From Aphelocoma coerulescens (Eukaryota > Chordata > Aves > Passeriformes > Corvidae): 64,000 nt of DNA. The notes under the pieces are model-generated. The model was not told the origin of the DNA. It did no database searches and saw nothing but the letters and a program-made list of their open reading frames with translations. Positions 12,701 through 27,480 of the stretch are shown one piece after another. How positions within the stretch are numbered: the stretch's first letter is position 1; each line of letters opens with the position of its first letter. The stretch spans positions 10,659,301 to 10,723,300 of the forward strand of contig NW_027184085.1 in assembly GCF_041296385.1 (NCBI RefSeq), written 5' to 3'. The translations under genes were made by a program, and so were the position numbers.

Positions 12701-15700
12701 GCGGGGAAGGGCTGATTAACTGGATGGATGAAAAGTCTGATTAGTAAAACATGCAACAAAAAGGCAAGATCGAGCCACGCCAGGACTGTCTTGTGGAAGA
12801 GATATGATTTAAATAAGGAACAGAGCTAATTAGGCTTTAGGAGAATAATTATGGATCATATGACTTACTGAAGAGTGAAATGCTTGTCAAATGTAACTGG
12901 GATTTATTTAATCTTTTGTGATTAAATCCCCTTTATAACTCTAAGCTTTGGAATGATTCCTTCAGCACCAAAGGACAAATTAAACCCTCTAAATGGAGTT
13001 TAATTATACTCTGATGGCTATCCCCACTGCCACTAAAGGCTGATAAAAGCCTTTGGTGCAAATACCAGTACTAAAACATAACCAAAGTGAGGTTTCTACT
13101 TTATAACAATTATTGATTTATTGTTCTTTTTATATATTTTCTTTACATTGAATGTGAAATGGCAAAAAAGCCCACAGCTGTGAGGACACTGCACTTGCCG
13201 TTCTCTTTTGAAGGCAGATTGCAACCTCCACTTTGACAATGCCAAATATGCAGCCCTATGCTAAATCAACAAGAAAAAGAGACTAAAACTTTGCTGAGGT
13301 CAAAGACTCTGCTCTGTCCCACCAAGCAAGTTAAAGTTCTGGTCTGAACTTCATAATGAGCCTTTCTCTCAGCATCACATAAAGCCCTGAGGAACTAGTT
13401 AAATTTGGGGGTGCCATTGTTTTCTTTTGCCATCACTGAGAAACACCAAATGATCACAGCATGGATAATAGCTGAAGTCTCTCTCCTGGAGCTTTGAAGT
13501 CCCAGGTGGTCAGTCATCAAGGCACAACCTCATCCTCAATTATAGAAGGAAAAAATCCCACTGTTGTTCCTGATAAGCCAACCATCAGTAGTGCTGCCTA
13601 ATTGCAAGAGTGATGAAAGCATATGGAGTTTATTTTTTGTTTACATGCTCAACTGCTTTCTTAACTGAATTGTCAACAGCTTAAGACAATTATATCAGAA
13701 AATCCTGGATCAATTAACTCATAGACCAAAGAAAGGCCATAGGCAAGGAAAGTATGTAAGAAAATAACTTGGAGGCATCTCTGCACTCTTAGGGGAGGCA
13801 CTGCATGGGCTGTATTCCTTGCTGCAGTGTCATTTTACCAAGCACCATCATAATTAAAAACTAAAAATGTCTTTAAGTTTGCAATCGGAATTTGCACGGG
13901 AAATAACACCCAAGAGACCACTGCTGTGTGAGGATTCGCCTGCCATAGGAAAAATATTAATAGAATGTGTAATGGACATACTCTTGTCCAAAACTGGAAA
14001 GGCTAACATTATTCACAGGAGTCAAAATTTTAAAAAGCAGCACTTCTGTCAGGAGGATTATGGATCTACTTGCAGCCTCAATTGTGTGTTATTAGCAAGT
14101 CCTTTGGTAACAAAAAAGCCACCAAAAATTGGTGTTGCAGCACCCACTGTGACTGAAGATCTCACAAAATAGGTTTTTCTACCCAGTGTTGGCTAACATT
14201 TCATTACAGAGAGTGCTGTTCATTTTCAGTTTGCCAGCTCATCTACTCCAAATTCATTAACGATTACTCTGTTTCCTGTGGCTATACTTAAAACCACAAA
14301 GTTCTTGCACATACAAAAATTTCCTAGTTAAGAACTTTCTCTGTATTAATTCAGCTTTACCAGAAAAGATCAGACTCTTGGTTGTGCCCAAGGAGAGGAT
14401 GTCCTGTCTTGTCTGGGACATGACCACATTTCCAATTGCATGTGGCCGTCAGGCATTCATTTATCACTCCAAAACCAAAATCAGGTTTTACAAAACAGCA
14501 CCAGCTGTGCTAAGGCCAGAAATGAAAAATCAAATCATACCCTTTACACACCTATATTCAAAATATCGTGCAGACTGTAAAAATATTTTGCTCCCACCTT
14601 AAAAAATTACATAGAAAATCTCACATATAGCAAGGCATATTCAAAATCTGGAGAAAATCTGGTTTCATTATTGACACTTGAAACACGCTCAATATATTAG
14701 ACCAGTACTGGATCTCAGTCTCATTTTGATTACAGCCCAGGACAGTGCTTGGCTAGCTGGGGATGTCCTTTGCATGTGCACGATGCAAGTAGAAAAGCAG
14801 ATTTTCTGCCTTGTTTCTAGGCATGGCATTTTATGGAAATAGGAAATTACTCTAAACATTTCTTCATTTTAAAATACTTGGAAATTATGTAACTTCAGAA
14901 GATGATTTTAGTGCTAAGTAGGCTGTGTTTTCTTATCAATCAAAAAATGTATTTAAGAGGACATATTTTTCATCTTTAGTGAGTTCAATGATATTTACCT
15001 TTCTATAGTTTACCTGAGGCTTTTTAGTAACTCTTTAGTAAGTTCAATAATGGTTTATTTGAGCTTTTTTCAATAATGTTTTTGGAACATTACTAAAAAT
15101 ATATTATATAAAATACAAAGTATAAAATATTATATCAGCATTATAAGCAATCAAGTAGAAAGAGCTCTGTTAAGATTGATAAAATACAGACTGCAGTCTG
15201 GTGACTGTAGAAGGACTTATTCACACCTCTTTGTAAATGTGAAGATAAAAGTACCTTGTGATTTCTGTGACCTGGTTGATGCTCAGTTCTAAGTTGATAT
15301 TCCACTATTTTTCACAATGCACATACAAATTAACATGAACTTTTAACAGAACTTTTATACTCCCCAACACAGCTACTTGACCAAGCTCCTCTCTTTCTGA
15401 TGGCTGTGTCAACTCCAGATCCAGAGTGATTGAAAATGGAAAAACACGTTCTTTATTTGTGCTCTAAGAGATGGGGAGAGCAGTAAGCTCTGAGAAATTT
15501 TAATTCAATGAATTGTGACTTTGACAAAACACATTCCTGCAGTTTTGTGTTGTTTGGAGCAGAATTTTCCTTTAGTCAGATCTTAAGCGGTTGCCTGCAC
15601 GTTCGTTTACTATCTCATTTGTTCTTGATAAAACTTTGTAGTTTGGGAAATCTCATTCCAAGCATGAAACTTTGGAACAATTTATTCTCTGCTGGCCAGT

Positions 15701-17920
15701 TATTTTAAATTACTAAAAAAGAAGCCAGGGACTCTTGAAAGATAATTATCTCCGGCTGGGTATCTGCCAGAAGCACAAAAGCTACAAACCAGCCTCTCAA
15801 CATTACCTGGAGATTCATACAGAAACAAACTAAAAAACCCAAAATTGTAATATATTCCTTCCTTCCATTGTTTAAAATACATTCTTACAATAAGAAATTG
15901 AAATGTCGGCATTCGTTTTAACTTCTTTTTTTTACAATCTGTTACGCATAATCATGCCTTTCCTTTGGAGAGGATCTCAGGAGTACGAGGATGTGTTGGC
16001 CATAGAAAAAGCTAATGTGGATATCACCCATCTGCGGGACATGCTGGCTTCCCAGGGGATGTGGAAATCTCATTAAGCTGTGTAATGAAAGACAGTGTAC
16101 ATGGGTATTTGTGACTTCCCCAACTGTGGGGCAATTCACACTGAGTCGCAGATGCACAGCTAGACCGTGGGTATGGAAAATAGCTTAATGCCATCAACAC
16201 CCGGCATGGTTTCGTGCTTTAGGATATGTATTGTTTGAAGACCATGACACTGTTAAATGCAAGCAGAGCCATGAAACCAGCCCTAGCTCACAGCTTATCT
16301 CACATTTACTCAATTAAATGGTCATTAGGATTTCAAAAGCCACAGCAGATGAGCCAAGCCTCTCTCACGAGGCTACGGACCATTTACAAGCAGTGCGCGT
16401 TATGGCCATTTTGACAAATAAATCATAAACTAAGCAGAGAAAATGTGAGTCATGGGCTTTACTGAGAAAACCACCACATTTGTAGAGCCCAGCTGAGACA
16501 CCTGGCTGGTAGAAGAGGGTGGTTTTAAGGCAGCCCCCACACCTCAAGCCACCACAACTACAGAAATTTGACATTCCGTGCACCGATGAGGCATTTGACT
16601 TCCCATCATCCCGGTTTTTATGACAAAGTCATCCAAAACATAAGCAATGCCAATGGGCAGATCTGATGAAGGGAAGCACATAGAAAAGGTCCCTTTCATC
16701 TGCAAGTGTTTATTTCTCCAAAATCAATGCATGTCTCTTCTTGCACCATGGTCAGGGGGCATATATTGTTTGTTAAAAGTGTCAATAATACAGGTGTAAA
16801 AGCTGTTAAAAAAATGCATTCCAAAATGTTTTTTTTTTTCTTTTTTTTAAATGAAGTGTTTACTCAAAGAAGTGTTTACTGAATTAAGTGCAAGGTCCCA
16901 GCCACAGCACGCTCTCGGGGCTCACTGAAACAAGACGGGCAACGTCGGCCAGAAGAAAAAAGCAGAACAAAACCAATAAAAACAGTGTTTCCAAACTCCA
17001 TCTGCACGCAAACTGAAAGCTACATAAATCTGTTCTGAAGCTATCCCCTCAACAGACACCTTCCAGCTTGGGTTTTCTTGCAGAAATCTCTGCAGTTTCT
17101 GGAACTGCAGAATTTATGTTCACAAATGAATGAAGATATAGAAGGTATTGCTTGTGAAATATTGTGATAGCAGCATGGATAATAACTTTGGCAGTAGTTA
17201 CCACCAATAATATAACTTTCAAAGTATTCCTTTTCACATGAAGGCTTTTAAAAAAGAATGTCTCCATTTACCTTGTGATTAAAATAAAAAAGAGAGAAAA
17301 AAAGGTATTTGTTATAAAATTATCATTGGCATGCCTTAAAAAAAAACCTATAAACAAGAAGGGGTAAAAGAGCACAAAGTAAAACTTGTTTTGAAGTCAA
17401 TGAAAATCATCTGCAATTTTCAGTTTTTGTACTTTCAGTAACTGCACTTTTGTACTTTCAATAATTGTACTTTTAGTTTCTCCCCTCTTTTCCCAGATTC
17501 CCTCTCCAGGATGCAGGCATATTGAAATGGAGTAGGCTGAGAAAAAATCCCTAACTTCAGCCTAAGCCAAAGCAAAATAATAAATCCTCTTAAAAGGAAG
17601 CTCAACAAAAATAAAAATAATTTCATGTTCTATCTTGAGCCAACAAAAATGTAAAAATAAAATACAATTAGAATTCAAAAATCATTGTGTTTCATCTACA
17701 ACGAAACAGGTCTTCAGGATTTTACAGACTAGTACTAAATATCTGACCTTCTGTCATCTAAGATGATGATTTCAACTATCTATACTGAAATCCTAATTAA
17801 AAAGTAATTTTTAAAAAGCTGCAGACTTCCAACTGTAATCTCACCTAAAGAAACCTTTGCTACACTTATACAAATACAATGCATGAAATGATGCCTTAGG
17901 GAATGATGAAGAGATTTGCA

Positions 17921-17950
17921 TTATTTATATATATATATATATATAAATAA
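17921..17950. repeat. Perfect 30-bp AT palindrome around a TA repeat
   Basis: The text TTATTTA, then TA repeats, then TAAATAA reads the same on both strands across 30 bases. It can extrude as a cruciform, and such tracts vary in length between individuals. Confidence 0.85.
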
Positions 17951-20235
17951 TACATGTACAAACCCATAAATATTTGAGATTATATATGTATTACATAAAG
18001 TTTATTATGAACATAATAAAGATGATGCTATATATTTTAGCATACTTTGATGTATTTATGCTAAAAGTAAAGCTCGTCTTAGGAGCATTTTGCAAAAACC
18101 AAAGCATCTTGGGAGTAATTCATAATTCATAGTGCAAACTTTCATATCTGAATGTGTAAAATCCCACAAAGTACACTGATGCTATCAATATTCCTATCAG
18201 TTTCCAAGTAAACTCTATTTGCCCAGACATTTATGGGGACCAGCAATAATGAAAAGCCCATTAAAAAACTCTTTGATCATCCTCTTTCTCAGCAGGGGTT
18301 AAAATCATACCTCACCTACATTTTCAACAATATCTGATGTATTTTAAATTTTCTTTCTCTTGATAAACTTCATCAACCATTTGGATCTGTTCAGCTGTTT
18401 ATACTCCACAAGCATGCTAATCACACAAGTGATAAATGCAGTCACTTGGGAATTTTGCATGTTCAATTGACTCTCAATAACTCTTACAATTATAAACATT
18501 AGGTCATAGTCTCACAGCCTCTCTTTAAGGAGGCAATATATCCTGGAACACCATTTTCCTTGTGTGGTCTTGAGCTCTAAAACACTACTGGCAAAATGTC
18601 AGCAAAAACGCAAGCAGTTTAGGTTTCTATCCCACAGTCAGTATCATTATATTGTTCCTGAAAACAGATCACAGTTGGAGCTTTGTGGGCACTTCATGGA
18701 ACCTCCTACTCCTTCCCCACCCACTTAGTTTTGATGCCAGCTGATGGGAGATGCTGATATTGGCAGGAGCTGGCTCCTTTTATTAAGCACAGATATGGTT
18801 TGGACTTGCTTCTTGAGAGAGTCCTCAGTGGGATGTGTCCCATCCCCACTGTGCACCCGCATGAACAGCATCCCTTGGGAAGCAGCCAGAGGGATGCTGG
18901 GATTGGGGAGAGGAAGGCTCAGAATTATTTTCCTCACAAGTTACTGTGTTCACAGCATCCTTCTTAGAGGATTTACAGCTCCCCCGGCTTCCCCTGAGTA
19001 TGAAACACCAGTTGCATCATCAGGGCCCCTGTGGTGCTTCATTTATCTCATCGGTGCTATGTAACAGAAATTAAAAACACCAGCGTCGTTTGGGAGAAAA
19101 AACCCAAACCACAAACCAACCCAACAAATGAACAAATGCCATAAGAGTGTCTAAAAATCTTCTACATGGAAGATGGTAAATAGTGATCTATATTGGAGGA
19201 AAAAGCAATTTTTATGCCAGTTAGCAACAGTCACATCCTTTCCCCCCAAAATCCTGCATGGTTGGAGGATATAAGAATATGTACCTAGTTTCTACTTAAA
19301 AAACAGAGTTTCCTGTGCTGATTTCACTCTGCAGTGTGAATTGTGATCATTTTCAAGACAAGTGGAACAGAGATCCTAAAACATATTAAAATTATGGCTC
19401 TTAGCTAGTTTTGCCTTTTCTTAAAAATTACAGCAAGCTTACAGCTGTCACAGCTTAAAATACTGTTTCACATTTCCCTGTAACCCAGGTATAAATTACA
19501 GATATTGGGGGGTGTCAGAGCCTACAAAGTGCTTTCCAGCCCTGATTTTACCTTTGGATTTTCATTTCAATTGATAAATACAAGAGATCATATATGGTCT
19601 GAGAAAACCTTCTTACTGATACCACTCCAGAGAGTAGAGATAATTGATGTTCTTCCAATTTCTCCCATAATATTTGGTCATTTTAGACTTTTCCAAGAAA
19701 GTTAATGCTTCTTGAGATCTCCACCCATTTTTGCTGAACTGTACCCCCTCTGGAAACCCCTGCCAAAATAACAGCATGAGACACAGCTATTAGCTTTAGA
19801 ACTGGAACTATATTTTCAGATCCTGAACTAGACACAGTAACTGCTCTTAACTTGTAACAGGTAGTTGCAGAAAAATATTTGGCTTGTTTCTGGCTTCCTT
19901 TTCTGGGTGCTACACACACAAACATATCTCTGTACTGGGAAACAACAAAAAAATCAAACAGCAAAAGTAAAATTGGAGAATGAGACTGTATACAACTGTG
20001 GTAAGCATTTCCAGCCACCTGATCCATCTGAAAAGGGGGCTTGGCTCCTCAGAGGCACTGAAGTGTCTGCTGCTCCTTGCTGGTATTCCCACAAGTTCAA
20101 GGGGCAGTCTCTGTCCAAATTCAAGGAGTTTAGGCATGGGATTTGTTTTATTTCAGCATTGCATTTGGGAACACATTGACCCACAGCACGTGACTTCATC
20201 ATGTTAGCATCCTAATTTTTTGGAAAAGTAAACAT

Positions 20236-20255
20236 GAAAACAAAACAAAACAAAC
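20236..20255. repeat. AAAAC simple repeat
   Basis: Three to four AAAAC units, followed by a C-rich stretch, lie in intron 2. Confidence 0.75.
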
Positions 20256-23200
20256 CCCACCAGCTGAAATACACTGTTTTACTTTTCTGTAAAATTTTTA
20301 GTTTAGCTCATTGTACCTCCTGGTCTGACTTGTCAGGTTGTTAAATTGACACAAAATATTAAATTTCACTCAACAATTTCATCAGGATCTGAAAAAAAAA
20401 AAACCCAACTCTTAGTATTGTTTATTTGCTTGTATTTTTTCCGTTCTGTTTGTTTTATATATGAAGTTACAGGACAGTCACCATGTGGCATGAGTCTAAA
20501 CCAAGCACCTCTGAGGCTGCATTACTCTTCCAGTATCTTCCAGTGCCCTGAGCCCTCCTGGCAATTAGTTAACCAGCTCATGTGGTGGTTATATCTAAAG
20601 AATTAGCCACCTTTGTGCCTAGGACTAAATGTGCCATAACTTGCAAATATTTGACCAGCTTGGGGTTCTTTCTGTTAAGTGTTCATACTGCCTTTGGTGG
20701 TGGTCTGCTGCCATGAGTCATGGTTGAGCTGTCCTTCATTCATGACCCAAGGACCTAAAAAAATAACAAAAAGAGGAGAATCTGTCCCAAAAACTCTGGT
20801 ATTTGTGGTAATGACCCTTAAATACAGAAGGCTGGGAGAAAACAACTGTAAGTGTTGGGTTGGAAGTTGTGTGGATGGCTGGGACACGTTTGCCTTGACT
20901 TCATCCTGTAAATCCTCATTCCGCAGTAAAATCCTACTCATGGTAAAATTAATCTAGATGGAGCAGTTTCTACAAATGACAGAAAATAGAGCCATTGCCT
21001 CTCTCCTTCTGGCCATTGAGTCAACTAAACTTGGTAGAAATTATTTTTTCAAAGACTCTTCCGTCCTTCTTGGATGAGAAACACACTGAGAAGTTTGACA
21101 AAGCAGAGAGCTCCTTCTAATAATGTTAATTATCCTGTTTCAGATCCCTGTTTACAGTAGTATAGAAAGGATGTATTTTGTCTTCATGTGGCCTTAAGCA
21201 AACCCACGCTCTGACCCTGCAGCCTCTGGAACACAGTCACGACTGTTGGGGAGATAATATCGCTCATGTCGCTGCTGTATCAGCTTTCTGCTGGCATTGG
21301 TTCAGTTCTTCTTACAGCAACAATATCCCTTTTCTTAGCCCTCAGCTAATTTTCAGCTTTTGCTGGTGCAACTGCTGCTTTCTCAGTTATTCCAACTTTA
21401 AGGGTCACTGGAGAGTCAACCTCCAGATTAAGGCTTTTCTCTCTTACTGTCTGGTAACAAGAATCTCTGAAAATCATCTAAACAAGACTAAACCCACTTC
21501 TTCACTCTCCTAATGGAAGACAGCAAAGCCAAACTACTCCAGCTTGTGTACCAGCAGCCTCCAGGCTGGATTTGAGCAGGCAGCACACATACAAAAAGTT
21601 CTCTTTTTACATGTGTCTTGAGACATTTAATCTCAAAACTGCCACTTGGAACAACTACCTAAAGAGCAAAAGTTCTGTTCTTTGAACAACATCATGGCTA
21701 TTACTCAAAACTGTGTCCCTGGAGATACTGTCTAATTGATGTTAAAATCTGTCAATCAGGTACTGAGAAAAGCAGACTCAGACATTCTCCCCACCTTCAA
21801 ACATTAGCACAATACCATACTGCAAACTAATTAAAAAAATAATTTTTCAAGAATTTGTGCACAGTCATGACATTAAGGATCTAACTCCATTTCAGGTTTT
21901 AAATCATTCTGTACAAAAGACTTGTCGTGGTTAAGATCCATGAAAGAGACTCTGACATTTCAAACTCCCCATGTTATCCTGCTGGGATTCAAAAGGAAAA
22001 ATCAACATTCAGGACTAGAAAAAGAATGGTCTACTCTAAATGTGTATTAGTAAACTCCTTGGGAAAACCTTTAGTTTAAATACAACTCTGGTTTATAGCA
22101 AATATTTTCTATATTTCCTTGTTTTGCTTATTTCCAGGGATACGTGTTCCCTGCCAACAATGACAAGGGAGATGTTCATAAAGAGGCAGCACCATCACAG
22201 GATGTTGAGTACAGCCATGGAAGTCATTCAGATAAGAGATAAGATTTCCCACATTCACTACATTCAGTAACAAAAAAAGCCCAGCGAAAATGCCAAAAAG
22301 GAAGGAGCCACGATTTTAAGGCACCAGACCATGACTGTGTGAGCCTGAGGATTTCCATCCTGCTAAAGTAATCAGTGATGGAACCACAGGCACTGGTGCA
22401 AGTGTGAGGGGCTGAGCTGGAGACCCGAACACCCTGCTTGTGCTGACACAAAGCACCTCCAGGCTGGAGTAAGCACGACCACAGCCTGGGGGCTGCTGGT
22501 TTGTGACCTGTAAAGGTGGCACTGGCACTTCCCATGAGAGCTGGGAATAGGCTGGCTCAGTTTGGCCACTAGACAGTTGGCGACGTGACACATATACGGA
22601 CATAGTTTTGCTGGCTGGTGAAAGGATCTGAGCTATGCAGCAGAAGGAAGGCAACTCCCAAGTTGGGTGCTTGGATAAAGATACCTGCAAGGTGCCATCA
22701 CCATGTCCAGAATTCCCAGTGCAAACCAGTTCCAAGACTAGAAAATTATTTTCACATGAATATGGCACTACATCTAACAAGAGCCATATCTTAAAGCTTG
22801 GTACTCATCGTCACCCAAATAGCTACATAATTTTTTAACTACAACTGCCTTGTACCTTTCCAAGAGGGATCCTTTCCATCCCTAGACCACTTCCCTCTTG
22901 CTGTCACATGGGCTGTCCCTGTTTCTGAAAGCCTTGCTCCAAGTATGCCTCCTCATCCTTGCAAGTTAATGACCAGGATTACTCAGGCTCTTCCAACTGA
23001 GGTCTTGTCAAGGATTTGCACAGTAGTATTAAAAGATTTCTCACCTCTACTGGAAAGACTTCACTATATAGACTGTGGCACCACACTTGACTTTCTCATT
23101 TCCAATTCCTGGTTGTCCCAATCCTGTGCCTTGCCCAGCTGATAAGTTTCTCACTTTCAGTATCATCTCAAAGTGACAATTGCCCCAAAACTACTGTTAG

Positions 23201-24694
23201 ACCGGAAAAATTTGTTTTACCTACAACAAGCTGCCTCTTTAAGGGATACATGGAACAGCAAATGGTTTAGGTAATCCCTGTTGGGGATCAATTCCTGCCA
23301 AGTTTAGCCCCCTATTTATTTTCCCTCATTTCCAGACATTTGAGGCGATGATCCACCAAGCAGAAGTGTTAGAAAAGCACAAACATTCCAGTGATTGCAT
23401 ATATTCCTCTAAGAAAGCACCAGAGAAAGTCTGACTGTGGTGACAGCTCTAAAGCAGACAGAACATGCAGTTTTCTCCCCTGAGATGGATATCCTTTGGC
23501 TCTTCTCAGATGACAGAACAAGGAGCACTTCAGAGCACCTCCTCACAATTTTGGGTACCCCGGGGAAACACTGCCTCTGTTTTTCTCTGAATTCTAACAA
23601 GTCTAGAGTTTTCAAAGACATAATTCTCCCCTTATTTATTCAAGTTAATGGGCTTTTTCCTTGTTGCTACCATGACAGACTAGTGGTTTCAGGGATTCTT
23701 GTTCTGCATCTCTACATTTCCAACTACGTCCAAGAAAAATGATCCAAGATTAGTTTTCTGTTCAAAATCAAAATCACAAGTACATTTTTACATTTGTGAT
23801 CAGACCCATGTCTTTAATTTCCTCTCAGACTCACCGCATGGTACCATGTCACACAGCATGGAACAAGGACAGTGTAATCCTGCCATGTCTCAATGCTGGC
23901 GGCGCTTCCCTCCTGGGCATATCCAATTCCTGCTTTGGCAGACTTACACACTCTCCCCAGACTCCTGATAAGGCTGAAGTGTTTTCTATGTCTCTGCTTA
24001 CTTGCAACACTGTTCTAGCAAAGTTAAGGTGTTTGCAAGCAAATAAAAAAAGAAAAATTTTGAGGCAAGTTTGCAGGAATCTGCGCAAAACTTCATGAGT
24101 TAAAGTGACACACTAGGAAGGGAAAAATGCAGACTTGTAATAAAAAAACAGTGCTGAGACTTCTGGATAATTAACAGGGAAAAGAGAGAGTATGTTCTGC
24201 CTTGGCAGAACACAGCCTTAAAATTAAGCATCTTTTCTGCTCTCTTCAGTTCAGGGATGCTGATAAATGCAGGAGAATTCAGAGAACTGAGAAAGTGATG
24301 GGAAGGTGAGGGAATACAGAGCATCCTCCTATTTTACTTGACTAAGATATTGAATACAGACTTGCTCATATTAAAAAATATATATTTGTGACCTGTTTTG
24401 TTTTGTTTTTCGCATCAGCAAGTTGCAAAGTTCTACCACATACCAGAATTAACTGATCCTTCCTAATAATTTTATTCCATATACCCTCTACTTGAGCACA
24501 GGTCCTCAGATGCATTGGACTTCTACCAAACTCAATGGGTTGAAGCATCCAAACAGTTTGATCATCCATCTCTTAGGGCATCACAGGGATGAGAATAAAC
24601 TTCAGCTGGGCTAAAAATACAAAGTGTCATTGTCTTTAGTGAAGATACATCAGTTCATTGAAGATTTCCAACTTTTTAAAAAAAATTGCACATA

Positions 24695-24712
24695 ATTTAT
24701 TTATTTATTTAG
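24695..24712. repeat. TTTA tetranucleotide repeat
   Basis: About four TTTA units occur in intron 2. No other signal is seen next to it. Confidence 0.8.
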
Positions 24713-25032
24713 AAGCAGCCCAGAAGTGCTGACTAGCCAAACAAATTACACAAAAAAGCTGGATTTTGATGGGTTTTTGCTGGGGCCTTTTTTCTTGCTG
24801 CTTTTTTTTTTTTCCTTTAATCTTCATAACCGACAATCAAAAATAACTTCAAAAATCTATGGTGAAACAGAAGAGTTCAAAAAAACCAGAACTTAATTGC
24901 TCATACACAACAATTGCTGAGTTAGATGACTCATTGTAAAATACAATCAAATTACTTTATCCTGATGGGAAATGAGAGACCTCACGAAAGCTGAATTTCA
25001 GGGACTAAACCTTATTTTCACCATCATTTAAA

Positions 25033-25117
25033 GCAGCATAAATCCAGAGAAGTTCAATCAAAGCCAATGGAACTATATCCAATTTGCACTAGTGTTGCAA
25101 AACAGGTTTTGACTCTA
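25033..25117. repeat. Trace of an ancient amniote interspersed repeat
   Basis: AGCATAAATCCAGAGAAGTT, then GCCAATGGAACTATATCCAA and TTTGCACTAGTGTTGCAAAA, resemble an old repeat. I recall that repeat as AAATCCAGAGTAACTCCATT, CAATGGAGTTACACCAATTT and ACACCAGTGT. Divergence is high and the family name is not recalled with certainty. Confidence 0.3.
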
Positions 25118-27291
25118 GCTAGTTTTTTTGTTCACAGGCACTAAAACCAAGCACAAGGTATTCTTGCTCTCTTGGATGAGACATTAATTTATGTAGCATT
25201 TTTATGTGTATATGTTGTCATATCTCAGCTGAAATTTCTTCCAAGAGAGTCCATGCCTTGCCATTACAGACAGCTAAGAGATTGTCAGAACGTTTCTAAC
25301 TTCAACAGCTGAGATGGTAAGTTTATAAATAATTTCCTTTTGTTATGCTTTTCAGCTATATACTGTAAAAGGAAAACCTCAGGATGGCTAATCCTCCATC
25401 TAAACATTGACTTTACAAAGGGAATGACAGACCATCCAAATGTGGCCTATGAATTACCTCAGAGCAGTTAACAGAAAAATACATTGTGGAAAATTTACTC
25501 TTTAAGAAGGAAATCTTTAAAAAAAAAGTTGTATGAAAATCAGTATGAAAAAATGTGAACAAAGAGCAGCAGGTGTCTGTGCCTTTCAAAGCCTTTCCGA
25601 GATATGTATTTAGTCTGAGTAAAGCAGGTAGATAATGTGCCATGCTCTATATGTCAGATACCAAATAATGAAAAAGATATTGTATCTACTTGTAAAACTC
25701 ATATTTCAGTAAGAAGGACTGCAAAAACAATATTCTGCCCAATAAACTAAGTTACAGTCATAAGGATATCATGAAATGTTTCAGGAAGCCTTTCAAATGG
25801 AGAATGTTTTCCTGTTGTGCAGTAAAAGATGGAAAAGCATCTGCAAAGACAACCAATCTCATTTTGTCTCCAGGAGCAAGAAAAAACTTGCAATTTTTTA
25901 AAGTCTGCAGTTTAGCCATTTTAAAAAGAAAACTTATTTCTAGTAGAAGTTAGCATCTGCTTCTGTATTTATCAGGAACCTGCTTCTCCAAATAAACCTT
26001 CCTCATAAACAGACTTTTTCATGCATCCAGATGGGTTTAGGAACTACAGTTTTCCTACAAAAAATCAGGGTTAAAGTAGCTTTTCATTCAGATATTGATA
26101 TCCCACTGCAGAACACCAATTTGACACTTGACTTCCAAACCCATATTTTGGGAGTCTCTGCTTCTCTCTGCTATTGTCACCAGGCAGTTTGGGATGATGT
26201 AAGGGTACATGGTCCAAGTCTTCCTCGTAGGAGCCTGATAGGGAAATCAGGGATTTGGTTAGGATCCCTTCTAAAACTTGTGTTCTCAAGCATTTCCCAC
26301 AAGTATCAACTACGTGCCTACAGAGCAGGACATCACACAGCCATTTCCGGTTCTCTGCTGCTTTGCAGCTCTTTTCCACATGCATCCCATTGAAGCAGGC
26401 AGGATATTAAATCTTTTGAAACACTTAATCTTCTCACAACTGAGACTGGATTTCAGTAATAAACACTTGCTGTAATTTTTCATCCTTTGGGCCATTATAT
26501 TTCCAAGAAGCAAGGTCAAGATGGCATTTAATAAAAGGGTTGCTAGATTTGTTTGGTTCTTTCTTCCAAAAGAGAAGCCTTACAGATGCAAACAACAAAT
26601 GGAACAATATGGAATACAGCCAGGGTCTTCAGACCTAATATACAATTAAGAGGAATCTGAACACAGGAAAGTTTCTCCATTAATTCCATCCTGAAGATAT
26701 ATTTGTCCTGTATTAAATCTTTGTCAAGTCCTTGAGGAAAATTTCTTGGAAGAGTTTTCTTTTCATTGGAACTACTTATAACTGTAATGGCTGCAAGGTC
26801 AATGAAAATGTTTGAAGTCTATTTTACTGGTACTTAAAAATATCCAGAGGTCTATATTGCAAACAAGGATGTATAAATAAATATATGTGTATTTTTGCCA
26901 TTGTTGTCCCTGACTACTTGTTTTCTACTGCTCTTTTCACTCTGCCACAGTTGTTTTCACTGGAGATGTTCCAGTGATGTACCATTAGCTTACTCCCCCT
27001 GTGGAAATACTCTGGATACTTTTGAAACATAAGAAAACATCTCAAAAATCTAATTTGTCTCTTCGTGGATATGAAAAAATATACTTTTAAAAATGAGCAT
27101 TTTATTCTTCTTATCTCAAACAGTAGTATTTTGTTGAACTGAATGACAGCAAATCACCAAAGTAAACAAAGTCAAGCAAGTTATTTGAACATTTGATTTA
27201 CAACAATCTTCTTTGCTGTAACAGGAATGCTACATCTTCAGCTTAAGCTTTTAGGTTCTCTTTCTTCCCTGTGAGGCATAAATTAGGCTTT

Positions 27292-27480
27292 GTCCTCCAT
27301 TTTATAGCTGGAGAAGTAGCTAATACTGACATCCGATGGAAAACTTTAGTGGGTAACTGAAAGAAGAATTTGGCATGATACAGCTCCTTGAGGAGCAGAG
27401 AAATTAAGCCTAGGACCTAGAACTGGACTCCTGGCAAGTCCCTCCTAATGTTAAACCCCACTGCCTCCCTGGATCACAGT
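27292..27480. repeat. Possible MIR/CORE-type ancient repeat
   Basis: The order TCCTCCATTTTATAGCTGGA, then GAGAAATTAAGCCTAGGACC, then GGACTCCTGGCAAGTCCC and CACTGCCTCCCTGG follows the layout of the old amniote repeat. That layout is CCATTTTACAGATGGGGAAA, GAGGTTAAG, CAGGTCTCCTGAGTCCCAG and CACTGCCTCC. The middle is diverged. Confidence 0.4.

Noticed and set aside
12880..13090. AT-rich segment with several homeodomain-like and TCF-like sites, considered as a conserved enhancer
   Set aside because: Such sites are common in AT-rich DNA, and conservation cannot be judged from one sequence.
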